A stretch of DNA of 64,000 bases from Streptomyces sp. A0958 (GCF_004795035.1 NZ_SSBK01000006.1:186001-250000), one strand, 5' to 3'; counted from the first letter of the stretch, positions 35,084 to 44,539 are shown. Numbers and translations are program-made. Notes: generated by a model from the letters alone, not told the origin.

Positions 35084-35865
35084 AAGAGACTGACGCCCGC
35101 CAGCCACCCGCCGTCGATGACGAACGGCTGCCCGGTGATGTACGAGGAGTCGTCCGAGGTCAGGAAGAGGGCGAGGGCCGCGACCTCCTCGGGCCGGCCG
35201 ATCCGGCCCAGCGGCACGAGCTTGCGGTAGAGCGCGTCCACCGCCTCCTTGGTCTCCTCCGGGTCCGCGTCCGGGTCCAGCGCCGCCGGGTTGGTCATCG
35301 CGGTGTCCACCGCACCCGGGCACAGCGCGTTGACCCGGACCGACTTGGCCGCCAGCTCCACCGCCGCCACCCGGGTCAGGCCCAGCACGGCGTGCTTGCT
35401 CGCCGCGTACGCCCCGACGAACGCCATGCCGGTGAGCCCGGTGTACGAGGAGGTGTTGACGATCGTGCCGCCCCCGGCCTCCGCGATCAGCGGCGCCACG
35501 GTCCTGATCCCGAGGAACGCCCCCACCTGGTTGACCTGCACCACCTGCTGGAACTCCTCCAGCGGCGTGGAGACCAACTCGTTGAACCGCAGGATGCCCG
35601 CGTTGTTGACCAGCCCGTCGATCTTCCCGAAGGCGCCCTTCGCGGTGGCGACGGCGGCCTGCCAGTCCTCCTCCCGGCACACGTCCAGGTGCACGAAGAG
35701 CGCGGACTCCTCGCCCAGCTCCTTCGCCAGCGCCGCGCCCTGCTCGTCCAGCACGTCGGCGATCACCACCTGGGCGCCCTCGGCGGCGAAGAGCCGCGCC
35801 TCCTGCTCGCCCTGCCCGCGCGCGGACCCGCTGATCAGCACGGTCCGCCCGTCCAGCTTGCCCAT
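35080..35865 (-). CDS. SDR-family oxidoreductase
   Basis: A 261-residue short-chain dehydrogenase. The NAD(P) loop is [12 protein letters not shown], then NNAG, catalytic serine in NTSSYTG, YAASK, and [12 protein letters not shown]. It resembles 3-alpha/20-beta-hydroxysteroid dehydrogenases and 3-oxoacyl reductases. It starts 10 bp after the upstream LLM gene and is presumably co-transcribed with it. Confidence 0.88.
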   Translation of the reverse strand: MGKLDGRTVLISGSARGQGEQEARLFAAEGAQVVIADVLDEQGAALAKELGEESALFVHLDVCREEDWQAAVATAKGAFGKIDGLVNNAGILRFNELVSTPLEEFQQVVQVNQVGAFLGIRTVAPLIAEAGGGTIVNTSSYTGLTGMAFVGAYAASKHAVLGLTRVAAVELAAKSVRVNALCPGAVDTAMTNPAALDPDADPEETKEAVDALYRKLVPLGRIGRPEEVAALALFLTSDDSSYITGQPFVIDGGWLAGVSLF

Positions 35866-35875
35866 GGCCTGACTC

Positions 35876-36820
35876 CTACCTGTCGAGGTGAGGTGCGACT
35901 TCGGCGGCGAACGCCGCCATCTGATCGGTCAGTTCGCTCACGCCCCGGCTGCGGAAGCGCACCTGGATCTGATGCACACCCATCGCGGCGTACGCGCGCA
36001 GCGACTCCGCCAGCGCCTGCGGCTTCCCGCTGAGCGTGCGCCGCCCCACGGGCCAGCCGGGCTCCCCCACGTACAGCGGCTCGGTGAGGGCGCCGACGAC
36101 GACCGGCTCGGCGTTCCCGGCCTCCTCGCGCAGGGCGTGCAGCCGGGCGATCTGCGCGGGCAGCCGGTCCCGGGGGTCGCCCTGCGGCAGCCACCCGTCC
36201 CCCCGCACGGCGGCCCGGCGCACCGCGGCGGGCGAGGAGCCGCCCACCCAGAGCGGTACCCGTTCCTGGGCCGGGCGCGGCAGCTGCCCGAGCCCGGCGA
36301 AGGAGAACCGCTCCCCCGCGAACTCCGGGTACTCCTCCGGCCCCAGCGCGGCCTTCAGCGCGTCGATCGTCTCGTCCAGCAGGGCCCCGCGCCCGTCGAA
36401 GTCGGCCCCGAGCGCATCGAACTCCTCGCGCACATGGCCGGCCCCGACCCCGAGGATCAGCCGGCCGCCGCTGAGGTGGTCGAGGGTGGCGTACTGCTTG
36501 GCGGTGACCAGCGGGTGGCGCAGCCCGACGACGGCGACGTGGCTCATCAGCAGGACGCGCTCGGTGACCCCGGCGAGAAAGGCGAGGCTGGCCACCGGGT
36601 CGTACCAGGCGGTGCCCATGCCCGCCGCGAGCCGCCGCGGTACGGCCACGTGGTCGCAACTCGCGATGTAGGCGAATCCGGTCCGGTCGGCGGTCCTGGC
36701 GATCTCGGCGAGGTCGGCCGGGGTGGCCCCGGCCTCCCACGGCTCGGCGTAGAGGGCGCTCTGCGACTGGATCGGCAGCTGCATCCCGTACGACAGCGGC
36801 CCGGTGAGTGGTATCGGCAC
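35876..36820 (-). CDS. LLM class F420-dependent oxidoreductase (TIGR03619-like)
   Basis: A 314-residue LLM-fold enzyme: YGMQLPIQSQ, FAYIASCDHVAVPR, ATLDHLSGGRLILGVGAGHVREEF, VPLWVGGSSPAAVRRAA. The HVREEF element after the signature strand is typical of the F420-dependent group. It is first in a three-gene series with the SDR and the second LLM gene. Boxes of the CTGACG type lie upstream at 36843-36901. Confidence 0.85.
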   Translation of the reverse strand: MPIPLTGPLSYGMQLPIQSQSALYAEPWEAGATPADLAEIARTADRTGFAYIASCDHVAVPRRLAAGMGTAWYDPVASLAFLAGVTERVLLMSHVAVVGLRHPLVTAKQYATLDHLSGGRLILGVGAGHVREEFDALGADFDGRGALLDETIDALKAALGPEEYPEFAGERFSFAGLGQLPRPAQERVPLWVGGSSPAAVRRAAVRGDGWLPQGDPRDRLPAQIARLHALREEAGNAEPVVVGALTEPLYVGEPGWPVGRRTLSGKPQALAESLRAYAAMGVHQIQVRFRSRGVSELTDQMAAFAAEVAPHLDR

Positions 36821-36842
36821 CGCACGACCCCTTCCCCTTTAC

Positions 36843-36901
36843 CTGACGACCCGTCATGCGACGGCCGTTGGGGGCCATCGTCTTATCTGACGGGTCATCA
36901 G
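36843..36901 (-). promoter_or_regulatory. CTGACG-type operators before the LLM-SDR operon
   Basis: CTGACGACCCGTCAT (36843-36857) and CTGACGGGTCATCAG (36887-36901) are near-matches to the palindromes at 35005 and 35069, placed 23-81 bp upstream of the LLM start. The ABC permease gene on the other side reads toward this region, so the operators serve the LLM operon. Confidence 0.65.
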
Positions 36902-36932
36902 GCAAGGGGAAGGGGTGAACCGCGCGGACCGC

Positions 36933-37709
36933 CTACTCGGGGTCGCGGGCGAACCGCGCCCTGGACCAGAAGTAGCCGAGGACGGTAAGACCGACACACC
37001 AGGCCACCGCGAGCCAGCCGTTGTGGCCGATCTCCGTACCGAGCAGCAGGCCGCGCAGGGTCTCGATGGCCGGCGTGAAGGGCTGGTACTCGGCAATCGG
37101 CCGGAACCAGCCGGGCATCGACTCCAGCGGGACGAAGGCGCTGGAGATGAGCGGCAGCAGGATCAGCGGCGTGGCGTTGTTGCCGGCGGCCTCCGCATGG
37201 GGGCTGCCCAGGCCCATACCCACGGCTATCCAGGTGAAGGCCAGGGCGAAGAGCGCGAGGAGCCCGAAGGCCGCGAACCACTCCAGGACGGTGGCGTCGG
37301 TGGAGCGGAAGCCCATGACCACCCCGACCCCGCCGACGACCACGACGCTCATGAGCGTCCGCAGGACGCTGCCCATGACGTGCCCGAACAGGATCGAGCC
37401 GCGGTGGATGGCCATGGTGCGGAAGCGGGCGATGATCCCTTCGGTCATGTCCATGGAGACCGAGACGGCGGTGCCGACGGTGGTCGAACCGATGGTCATC
37501 AGCAGGATGCCCGGCACGATGTACGCGATGTACGCGGAGCGGCCCGCGCCGCCGCTCATGGTGTCGCCGAAGACGTAGACGAACAGCAGGAGCATCATCA
37601 CCGGGGTGAGCAGCAGGTTCAGGGTGAGCGAGGGGTAGCGCCGGGCGTGCAGCAGGTCGCGGCGGAGCATGGTGGCCGAGTCGCGCACGGCGAGGGAGAG
37701 GGTGCTCAT
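36933..37709 (-). CDS. ABC-2 type transporter permease (DrrB-like)
   Basis: A 258-residue membrane protein with six hydrophobic segments (for example LLLTPVMMLLLFVYVFG and LLALFALAFTWIAVGMGL) and the ABC-2 element FVPLESMPGWFRPIAEYQPFT. Its start overlaps the stop of the ATPase gene by 4 bases. Together they form a DrrAB-type exporter, commonly for hydrophobic drugs or lipids. Confidence 0.88.
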   Translation of the reverse strand: MSTLSLAVRDSATMLRRDLLHARRYPSLTLNLLLTPVMMLLLFVYVFGDTMSGGAGRSAYIAYIVPGILLMTIGSTTVGTAVSVSMDMTEGIIARFRTMAIHRGSILFGHVMGSVLRTLMSVVVVGGVGVVMGFRSTDATVLEWFAAFGLLALFALAFTWIAVGMGLGSPHAEAAGNNATPLILLPLISSAFVPLESMPGWFRPIAEYQPFTPAIETLRGLLLGTEIGHNGWLAVAWCVGLTVLGYFWSRARFARDPE

Positions 37710-38671
37710 CGGACGGCCTCCTCGGCCGGGGCGGGGACGGCGGCGTCGGTGAGCGCGAAGAAGACATCGTCCAGGTCGGGGGTGTGCACGGTGAGTTCGT
37801 CGGCCTCGATGCCGGCGGCGTCCAGCCGGTCGAGGATGGCGCGCAGGTCGCGTTGGGTGCCGTCGCTGGGGAGTTGCAGGGAGAGGGCTTCGTCGTCCGC
37901 GGTGGCCTCGCCGAGGGCGAGGGCGAGGGCGGCGGCGCGGTAGGCGTCCGGGTCGGTGAAGCGCAGCCGTACGTGCCCGCCGGGGACGATCCGCTTCAGC
38001 TCGTCGGCGCTGCCCTCCGCGGCGATCCTGCCGCGGTGGAGTACGGCGATGCGGTCGGCGAGTTCGTCGGCCTCCTCCAGGTACTGGGTGGTGAGGAAGA
38101 CGGTCACCCCGTCGGCGACCAGGCCCCGGATGATGCCCCACATGGTGTGGCGGCTGCGCGGGTCGAGGCCGGTGGTCGGCTCGTCCAGGAAGATGATGCG
38201 CGGGTTCCCGACGAGGGTCATCGCGATGTCGAGGCGGCGCTTCATGCCGCCGGAGTAGGTGGAGGCGGGCTTCTTCGCCGCGTCGGTGAGGTCGAAGCGG
38301 GCCAGGAGTTCGGCGGCGGTCCGCCGCCCCTCGGCCTTGGACAGGTGGTGCAAATCCGCCATCAGGAGCATGTTCTCCTCGCCGGTGATCAGCCCGTCCA
38401 CGGCGGAGAACTGCCCGGTGACGCCGATCGCCGCGCGCACCGCCTGCGGGTCGGCGGCCAGGTCGTGGCCACCGACGCTGATCCCGCCGGAGCCGGCGCC
38501 GGGCGAGATCAGGGTGGAGAGGATCTTGACGACGGTGGTCTTGCCGGCGCCGTTCGGGCCGAGCAGCGCGAACACGGTCCCGGCCGGGATGCGCAGATCG
38601 ATCCCGTCGAGCACGGCCTTGTCGCCGTACGCCTTGCGCAGCCCGCTCGCCGCGATGGCCGGGTTCGTCAT
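37706..38671 (-). CDS. ABC transporter ATP-binding protein (DrrA-like)
   Basis: A 321-residue ATPase with Walker A GPNGAGKTT, signature YSGGMKRRLDIAM, Walker B IIFLDEPTTGLDPRSR and the switch histidine region VFLTTQYLEEADELADR. The C-terminal domain of about 90 residues matches DrrA-family proteins. It is divergent from the fusion regulator gene at 38948 and shares with it a promoter region rich in CGTTGC inverted repeats. Confidence 0.9.
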   Translation of the reverse strand: MTNPAIAASGLRKAYGDKAVLDGIDLRIPAGTVFALLGPNGAGKTTVVKILSTLISPGAGSGGISVGGHDLAADPQAVRAAIGVTGQFSAVDGLITGEENMLLMADLHHLSKAEGRRTAAELLARFDLTDAAKKPASTYSGGMKRRLDIAMTLVGNPRIIFLDEPTTGLDPRSRHTMWGIIRGLVADGVTVFLTTQYLEEADELADRIAVLHRGRIAAEGSADELKRIVPGGHVRLRFTDPDAYRAAALALALGEATADDEALSLQLPSDGTQRDLRAILDRLDAAGIEADELTVHTPDLDDVFFALTDAAVPAPAEEAVR

Positions 38672-38947
38672 GGCAGAAGCTCCTTCAGGGCCTTCTCCGG
38701 TCGTGCGGGCCCCACCGGCCCGTACTTTCCGATGCCAGAAACGCTACGTTGCGTTCACGATACGGGCAACGACTCACGCGCATCGGAACCCAATAACCCC
38801 AGTTCATAGCCAGTAAGTTGATGCAATGACACACACATAACGCAACGATCAGCCACACCGCTCGTTGCAATGGAATGAGCGCGAACGCTATAGTCGGCCC
38901 ATCGGCCGTCCCAGGGCCACCGCGCCCGGGCCACGAAGGAGACCGCG
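38672..38947. promoter_or_regulatory. Divergent promoter with two long inverted repeats
   Basis: CGTTGC (38747-38752) and GCAACG (38766-38771) form an inverted repeat with a 13-bp spacer. GCAACG (38842-38847) and CGTTGC (38863-38868) form a second, in opposite orientation, with a 15-bp spacer. Both lie in a relatively A/T-rich 276-bp gap between the ABC operon and the regulator gene, making them likely operators for that regulator. Confidence 0.65.
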
Positions 38948-39685
38948 ATGCCGGGAGGCAGGCTCACCCAGCAGGAACGCCGGCAGATCGCCCGGGGCCT
39001 GGCCGACGGCCTGGCCTACGCCGAGATCGCCCGGAACCTGGACCGCCCCACCTCCACGGTCACCCGCGAGGTGACCCGCAACGGCGGCCCCTCCGGCTAC
39101 CGCGCCGAGGCCGCCCACCGCGCCACCGAGCACCGCGCCCACCGCCGCAGGAAGGCCGAGCCCCGCGAGGCGCGCCCGGCCCCGCAGCCGTACGGGCGCG
39201 ACCCCGAGGCGGTGCGCGCGTACGAGGAGGTGTTCACCGCGGTGATCATGGCGTCGGGCGCGCCGCCGATGGTGTCCCGGGTGCTGGCCTGCCTGTCCCT
39301 CACCGACAGCGGGAGCCTCACCGCCGCCGGTCTCGCCGAGCGCCTCGGGGTCAGCCCGGCGTCCGTCTCCAAGGCGATCACGTACCTGGAGGGCCAGGGC
39401 ATGGTCCGCAGGAAGCGTGATGGGGGCCGCCGCGAGCGCTACACCGTGGACGACGACATCATGTACGAGTCCATGATGGCGAGCGCCCACTCGACCGCCC
39501 AGCTCGCGCTGACCGCGCGCCAGGGCGCCCCCGTCCTCGGCCACGACACCCCGGCGGGCACCCGCCTGGAGAACATGGCCCGGTTCCTGGACCACGTGTC
39601 CGAGGCCATTGCCCGCGCGGCTGAGCAGGCCCGCGAACTCCTCCACACGAAACCGGGTACGCCGCCCCCCGACACCCCCGCCTGA
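38948..39685 (+). CDS. Fusion regulator: IS30-type HTH plus MarR/GbsR-like winged helix
   Basis: A 245-residue DNA-binding protein with two different domains. Residues about 5-60 resemble the N-terminal HTH_38 of IS30 transposases (LTQQERRQIARGLADGLAYAEIARNLDRPTSTVTREV). From residue about 88 on it is a MarR/GbsR-type winged helix (LTAAGLAERLGVSPASVSKAI, GMVRRKRDGGRRERY). ATG 38948 is preceded by GAAGGAG. It is divergent from the DrrAB-like operon, which it probably represses. Confidence 0.82.
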   Translation: MPGGRLTQQERRQIARGLADGLAYAEIARNLDRPTSTVTREVTRNGGPSGYRAEAAHRATEHRAHRRRKAEPREARPAPQPYGRDPEAVRAYEEVFTAVIMASGAPPMVSRVLACLSLTDSGSLTAAGLAERLGVSPASVSKAITYLEGQGMVRRKRDGGRRERYTVDDDIMYESMMASAHSTAQLALTARQGAPVLGHDTPAGTRLENMARFLDHVSEAIARAAEQARELLHTKPGTPPPDTPA

Positions 39686-39715
39686 CCGCGCCCCGTCCCC
39701 GCCCGGACGCGGTCA
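39683..39715. terminator. Hairpin between convergent genes
   Basis: TGACCGCG (39683-39690, including the regulator stop codon) pairs with CGCGGTCA (39708-39715). It lies between the convergent regulator and acyl-CoA synthetase genes. Confidence 0.55.
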
Positions 39716-39726
39716 GGTCGCCACCC

Positions 39727-41640
39727 TCACTTCCGGTACAGCTCCTCGATCTCCTCCGCGAAGTCCCGCGCGATGGCGTCCCGCTTCAGCTTCAGCGACG
39801 GCGTGAGGTGCCCGCCCTCCTCGGTGAAGTCCACCGGCAGGACCGTGAACTTGCGGATCGACTCGGCCCGGGAGACGAGCCGGTTGGCCTCGTCCACCGC
39901 GCGCTGGAGGGCCGTGCGCAGCTCCTCGTCGTGGACGAGTTCGCGCATCGGCACGTCCTGCTTCTTGCGCATCCGCCGCCAGTGCGCGAGCCCGTCCGGC
40001 TCCAGGGTGATCAGGGCGGTGACGAACGAGCGGTTGTCGCCGACCACCATGCACTGGCTGACCAGCGGGTGGGCGCGCAGCCAGTCCTCCAGCGGGGCCG
40101 GGGTGACGTTCTTGCCGCCCGAGGTGATGATGATGTCCTTCTTGCGGCCGGTGATCGTGAGGTAGCCGTCCTCGTCCAGCGCGCCCAGGTCGCCGGTGGC
40201 GAACCAGCCGCCGTCGAGTACGGGCACGGCCTCACCGCGCCCGGCGTCCCAGTAGCCCCTGAACACCTGCCCGCCGCTGAGCAGCACCTCGCCGTCGTCG
40301 GCTATGCGGACGGCGGTGCCGGGCATCGGCCAGCCGACCGTGCCCAGGCGGGGTTTGAGCGGCGGGGTGACGGTGGCGGCGGCGGTGGTCTCCGTCAGTC
40401 CGTACCCCTCGAAGATCTCGATGCCGGCGCCCGCGTAGAAGGCGGCGAGCCGGCGGCCCAGCGGGGAGCCGCCGCAGATCGCGTACCGGACGTGGCCGCC
40501 GAGCGCGGCCCGGATGCGGCGGTAGACCAGCGGGTCGTACAGGGCGCGGGCGGCGCGCAGCCCGAGGCCGGGGCCTGGGCCGGTGCCGTGTTCGGCGGCC
40601 TCGACGGCCTGGCCGTAGCGCTGGGCGATCCGGGCCGCCCGGTCGAAGGAGGAGGCGCGGCCCATCTTCTCGGCGGTGGCCCGGCCGGTGTTGTAGACCT
40701 TCTCCAGGACGTACGGGATGGCCAGCAGGAACGACGGCTTGAAACCGGCCAGGTCGGCGAGCAGGTCCTCGGTCCGGATCGACGGGGCGTGGCCGAGGCG
40801 GACCCGGGCGCGCAGGCAGCCGATCGCGACCATCCGGCCGAAGACGTGCGAGAGCGGCAGGAACAGCAGGGTGGACGCGGGGTACTTGCTGACCGACTTG
40901 AAGACCGGGTGCAGCAGCTCGATGGCGTTGTCGACCTCGGCGAAGAAGTTGCCGTGGGTGAGCACGCAGCCCTTGGGGCGGCCCGTGGTGCCCGAGGTGT
41001 AGATGAGGGTGGCCGGGGTCTCCGGTTCCAGGGTCGCGCGGCGGGCGCCGACGACGTCGTCCGGGAGGTCCTTGCCCAGCTTCTTCAGCCGGCCGAGCGC
41101 GCCCGTGTCGAACTGCCAGAGGTGGACGAGGCCGCCGAGCTGCTTGCGTTCCTGGCTGATGATCCGGCCCTGGTCGGCGGTCTCGACGGCGCAGGCGACG
41201 GCCCCGGAGTCCTGGAGTATCCAGCGGGCCTGGAAGGCGGAGGAGGTCGGGTAGATGGGGACGGTGACCAGCCCGGCGGCCCAGGCGGCGAAGTCGAGCA
41301 GCGTCCACTCGTACGTCGTGCGGGCCATGATCGCGATGCGGTCGCCGCCGCGCAGGCCCTCCGCGATCAGGCCCTTGGCGACGGCGAGCACCTCGGCGGC
41401 GAACTCGGCCGCCGTCACGTCCTGCCAGCCGCCGTCCGGCTGCTTGCGGCTGAGGACGGCGTCGGCGGGGGCCTCGCGGGCGTTGTCGAACGGTATCTCG
41501 GCGAGCGAGCCGCGCCGGACGGGCGGGGCGAACGCCGGTACGGAGACCTGCCGGACGGTGCCGTCGGCGGCCCGGACCTTCGCCGGCTCGACCAGGACGG
41601 GGGCGGCGGGTGCGGGGGACGGGGCGGGTGGCGTGGACAC
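39727..41640 (-). CDS. Long-chain acyl-CoA synthetase (AMP-forming)
   Basis: A 637-residue ANL-superfamily enzyme that activates fatty acids to acyl-CoA. The P-loop-like motif is LIYTSGTTGRPKGC, followed by YGLTETTAAATVTPP and the hinge TGDLGALDEDGYLTITGRKKD. The GTG start at 41640 has GAGGAG upstream; the same frame remains open further upstream but without family similarity. Thiolase, FabG4-like and MaoC genes nearby point to fatty-acid turnover. Confidence 0.9.
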   Translation of the reverse strand: MSTPPAPSPAPAAPVLVEPAKVRAADGTVRQVSVPAFAPPVRRGSLAEIPFDNAREAPADAVLSRKQPDGGWQDVTAAEFAAEVLAVAKGLIAEGLRGGDRIAIMARTTYEWTLLDFAAWAAGLVTVPIYPTSSAFQARWILQDSGAVACAVETADQGRIISQERKQLGGLVHLWQFDTGALGRLKKLGKDLPDDVVGARRATLEPETPATLIYTSGTTGRPKGCVLTHGNFFAEVDNAIELLHPVFKSVSKYPASTLLFLPLSHVFGRMVAIGCLRARVRLGHAPSIRTEDLLADLAGFKPSFLLAIPYVLEKVYNTGRATAEKMGRASSFDRAARIAQRYGQAVEAAEHGTGPGPGLGLRAARALYDPLVYRRIRAALGGHVRYAICGGSPLGRRLAAFYAGAGIEIFEGYGLTETTAAATVTPPLKPRLGTVGWPMPGTAVRIADDGEVLLSGGQVFRGYWDAGRGEAVPVLDGGWFATGDLGALDEDGYLTITGRKKDIIITSGGKNVTPAPLEDWLRAHPLVSQCMVVGDNRSFVTALITLEPDGLAHWRRMRKKQDVPMRELVHDEELRTALQRAVDEANRLVSRAESIRKFTVLPVDFTEEGGHLTPSLKLKRDAIARDFAEEIEELYRK

Positions 41641-41861
41641 GTGCGGCTCCTCGGCATCGGGGTCGGGCGCTTCACTGGGACCGGCGGTGACAGCCGGCTG
41701 GTGCTCGTACGAGGTGCTGGGGCCGGTCGGCGCTGGACGGCTGGTGTTGTACGGCTGGCGCTGGGCGTGGCCGGCGGCCGGGGGGTGCTGCCAGGCCCCG
41801 CGAGGGTGGACACGGCGGGCGGTCCCGCCGCGCACCGCGCACGTCCTCGCGGGGCGCGTCC

Positions 41862-43139
41862 TCACACGCGTTCGAGGATGGCCGTGACGCCCTGGCCGCC
41901 CGCCGCGCAGATCGAGATCAGGCCCCGGCCCGGGGCGTCCCGTTCCGCGAGGAGCTTCGCGAGCGTGGCGACGATCCGGGCGCCCGTCGCGGCGAACGGG
42001 TGCCCGGTCGCGAGGGAGGACCCCGCCACGTTGAGCCGGTCCCGGTCGACGGGCGCGAGCCCCTGCTTCTCCCAGGCGGCCAGCGTGGCCAGCACCTGGG
42101 AGGCGAACGCCTCATGGATCTCGAAGAGGTCGAAGTCCTCGATGGAGAGCCCGGCCCGCTCCAGCATCCGGGGCACGGCGTACGCGGGCGCCGTCAGCAG
42201 CCCGTCCTCGCCGCCCACGTAGTCGACCGCGGCCGTCTCGTACAGGGAGAGGTATGCCAGCGGTTCCAGACCGTGCCGCTCGGCCCACTCCTCGCTCGCC
42301 AGGAGCACGGTCGCGGCGCCGTCCGTGAGCGGGGTCGAGTTGCCCGCGGTCATCGTCGCGTCCGGGTGGTCCGTACCGAACACCGGCTTCAGCGTGGCCA
42401 GTTTCTCGACGGTGGAGCCGGGGCGCAGGTTCTGGTCGCGGTCCAGGCCGAGGTACGGGACGACGAGGTCGTCCAGGAAGCCCCGTTCGTAGGCGGCGGC
42501 GAGGCGCTGGTGGCTGGTGGCGGCCAGGAGGTCCTGGTCGGCGCGGGCTATGTCCCACTGCCGGGCGGTGACCGCCGCGTGGTCGCCCATCGAGAGGCCG
42601 GTGCGGGGTTCGGCGTTGCGCGGGATGTCGGGGACGAGGTGCCGGGGCCGTACGCCCGTGAGGGCCTTCGCCCGGCCGCCCGCCGACTTCGCGCGCCGGA
42701 CCGACAGCAGCAGCCTGCGCAGCTCGTCGTTGACGCCGAGCGGCGCGTCGCTCGTGGTGTCGGTGCCGCCCGCGATCGCCGAGTCGACGGCCCCGAGCAT
42801 GATCTTGTTCGCGGCGGCTATGACCGCCTGGAGGCCGGTACCGCACGCCTGTTGGACGTCGTACGCGGGGGTGCGCGGGTCGAGCCGCGAGCCGAGCACG
42901 GTCTCGCGGGCCAGGTTGAAGTCCCGGCTGTGCTTGAGGACCGCGCCCGCGGCGAACTCGCCGACCCGCTCCCCCTGGAGCCCGAAACGCTCGACGAGCC
43001 CGTTCAGCGCGGCGGTCAGCATCTGCTGGTTGGATGCCTGTGCATAGGGCCCGTCGGAGCGCGCGAAGGGAATGCGACTTCCGCCGATGACCGCGACCCG
43101 GCGGGGCTGCGGGAGTGCGAGGGGGATCAACTCGACCAA
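41862..43139 (-). CDS. Thiolase (acetyl-CoA acetyltransferase, FadA2-like)
   Basis: A 425-residue thiolase. The nucleophilic cysteine is in VQQACGTGLQAV, the histidine in ATGHPFAATGARI and the second cysteine in ISICAAGGQG; NEAF is replaced by HEAF (EIHEAFASQ), as in the FadI/FadA2 branch. The start is uncertain: TTG 43139 is used and another TTG lies four codons in. It is divergent from the FabG4-like gene, an arrangement known from mycobacterial fadA2/fabG4. Confidence 0.9.
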   Translation of the reverse strand: MVELIPLALPQPRRVAVIGGSRIPFARSDGPYAQASNQQMLTAALNGLVERFGLQGERVGEFAAGAVLKHSRDFNLARETVLGSRLDPRTPAYDVQQACGTGLQAVIAAANKIMLGAVDSAIAGGTDTTSDAPLGVNDELRRLLLSVRRAKSAGGRAKALTGVRPRHLVPDIPRNAEPRTGLSMGDHAAVTARQWDIARADQDLLAATSHQRLAAAYERGFLDDLVVPYLGLDRDQNLRPGSTVEKLATLKPVFGTDHPDATMTAGNSTPLTDGAATVLLASEEWAERHGLEPLAYLSLYETAAVDYVGGEDGLLTAPAYAVPRMLERAGLSIEDFDLFEIHEAFASQVLATLAAWEKQGLAPVDRDRLNVAGSSLATGHPFAATGARIVATLAKLLAERDAPGRGLISICAAGGQGVTAILERV

Positions 43140-43165
43140 CTCATCTCGACCAGCTCCTGACTCTT

Positions 43166-43187
43166 GAGTAACCTTACTCCGGAGTAA
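43166..43187. promoter_or_regulatory. TetR-type operator in the thiolase/FabG4 divergent promoter
   Basis: TTACTCCGGAGTAA (43174-43187) is a perfect 14-bp palindrome. A further half-site GAGTAA at 43166-43171 makes three alternating half-sites. It sits between the divergent starts at 43139 and 43216. A related sequence precedes the TetR gene (50301-50314; 11 of 14 bases identical), so that protein is the likely repressor. Confidence 0.72.
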
Positions 43188-43215
43188 ATCTACGACCGAG
43201 CAGGGAGTCTGGACA

Positions 43216-44535
43216 ATGGCCGACCGCTATCTGCACCTGACCGGCACGGCACCCGGCAAGTTCCTCACCCGGAAGCTCGGCCTCCCGCAGCCCGCGCGGC
43301 TGCGGCGCTGGACCCTGGAGACACCGGCGCTCACCGGCCCGGTCCTCCACCTCACCGCCGGGGAGTCCGCCGTCACCCAGGAGCTGGCCGCGATCCTCGC
43401 CGCGACCGGCCTGGAGGTGGTCGCGCGCGCCGACCGGCCCGCCGCGCTCGTGCTGGACGCGACGGCCGTCGACACCGCCGCCGGGCTCGCCGCCGTGCAC
43501 ACGGCCCTGCACCCGGTCGTCCGCTCGCTCGCCCCCGGCGGCCGGGTCGTCGTCCTCGGGGTGCGGCCCTCCCCGGACGACCACCACCAGGCCGCCGCCC
43601 AGCAGGCGCTGGAGGGGTTCGTGCGCTCCCTCGGCAAGGAGATCGGCAAGGGCTCCACCGTGCAGCTGGTCCGCATCGTCCCCGAGGCCGTCGCCTCGGC
43701 CGAGTCCACGCTCCGCTTCCTGCTCTCACCCCGGTCCGCGTACATCAGCGGCCAGGTCATCGAGGTGACCGCCGCCGCCCCCGACCCGGTCGCCGACTGG
43801 GCCGCCCCGCTCGCCGGCCGCACCGCCCTGGTCACCGGCGCCGCCCGGGGCATCGGGGCCTCCGTCGCCTCGGTCCTGGCCCGCGACGGCGCCCACGTCA
43901 TCTGCCTGGACATCCCGCAGGCCCAGGAGGACCTGGTGCGCACCGCCGACCGCCTCGGCGCCACCGCCCTCCCCCTGGACATCACCGCCGACGACGCGGC
44001 CGAACGCATCGCGGCCGCCGCCCCCGACGGGCTCGACATCCTCGTCCACAACGCCGGCATCACCCGCGACCGGCGGCTCGCCAACATGCCCGCCGAACGC
44101 TGGGCCTCGGTCATCGACGTCAACCTCGACAGCGTCCTGCGCACCACCGACGCCCTGCTGAAGGCCGGCACGGTCAACCGGGGCGGCCGGATCGTCGCCA
44201 CCGCCTCCATCGCGGGCATCGCCGGCAACAACGGCCAGACCAACTACGCGGCCAGCAAGGCCGGCGTCATCGGCCTCGTCCGCTCCCTGGCCCCGCGCGC
44301 CGCCGCCGACCACGGCGTCACGGTCAACGCGGTGGCCCCCGGCTTCATCGAGACGAAGATGACCGCGGCCGTCCCCCTCCTCATCCGCGAGGCGGGCCGC
44401 CGGATGAACTCCCTGGCACAGGGCGGCCTCCCGGTCGACGTCGCCGAGACCACCGCCTGGTTCGCCCAGCCCGCGTCGACGGCCGTCAACGGCCAGGTCG
44501 TCCGGGTCTGCGGCCAGAGCCTGCTGGGAGCGTGA
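43216..44535 (+). CDS. fabG: FabG4-like 3-oxoacyl reductase
   Basis: A 439-residue long-form SDR. Residues 1-200 form a non-catalytic Rossmann-like domain. From residue about 205 the SDR domain has the dinucleotide loop VTGAARGIGASVA, NNAG-type HNAGITRD, serine in ATASIAGIAG, YAASKAG and VAPGFIETKMT. Length and layout match FabG4 (high-molecular-weight NADH-dependent reductase). The MaoC gene follows after 4 bp, so reduction and dehydration steps are encoded together. Confidence 0.9.
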   Translation: MADRYLHLTGTAPGKFLTRKLGLPQPARLRRWTLETPALTGPVLHLTAGESAVTQELAAILAATGLEVVARADRPAALVLDATAVDTAAGLAAVHTALHPVVRSLAPGGRVVVLGVRPSPDDHHQAAAQQALEGFVRSLGKEIGKGSTVQLVRIVPEAVASAESTLRFLLSPRSAYISGQVIEVTAAAPDPVADWAAPLAGRTALVTGAARGIGASVASVLARDGAHVICLDIPQAQEDLVRTADRLGATALPLDITADDAAERIAAAAPDGLDILVHNAGITRDRRLANMPAERWASVIDVNLDSVLRTTDALLKAGTVNRGGRIVATASIAGIAGNNGQTNYAASKAGVIGLVRSLAPRAAADHGVTVNAVAPGFIETKMTAAVPLLIREAGRRMNSLAQGGLPVDVAETTAWFAQPASTAVNGQVVRVCGQSLLGA

Positions 44536-44539
44536 CCCC

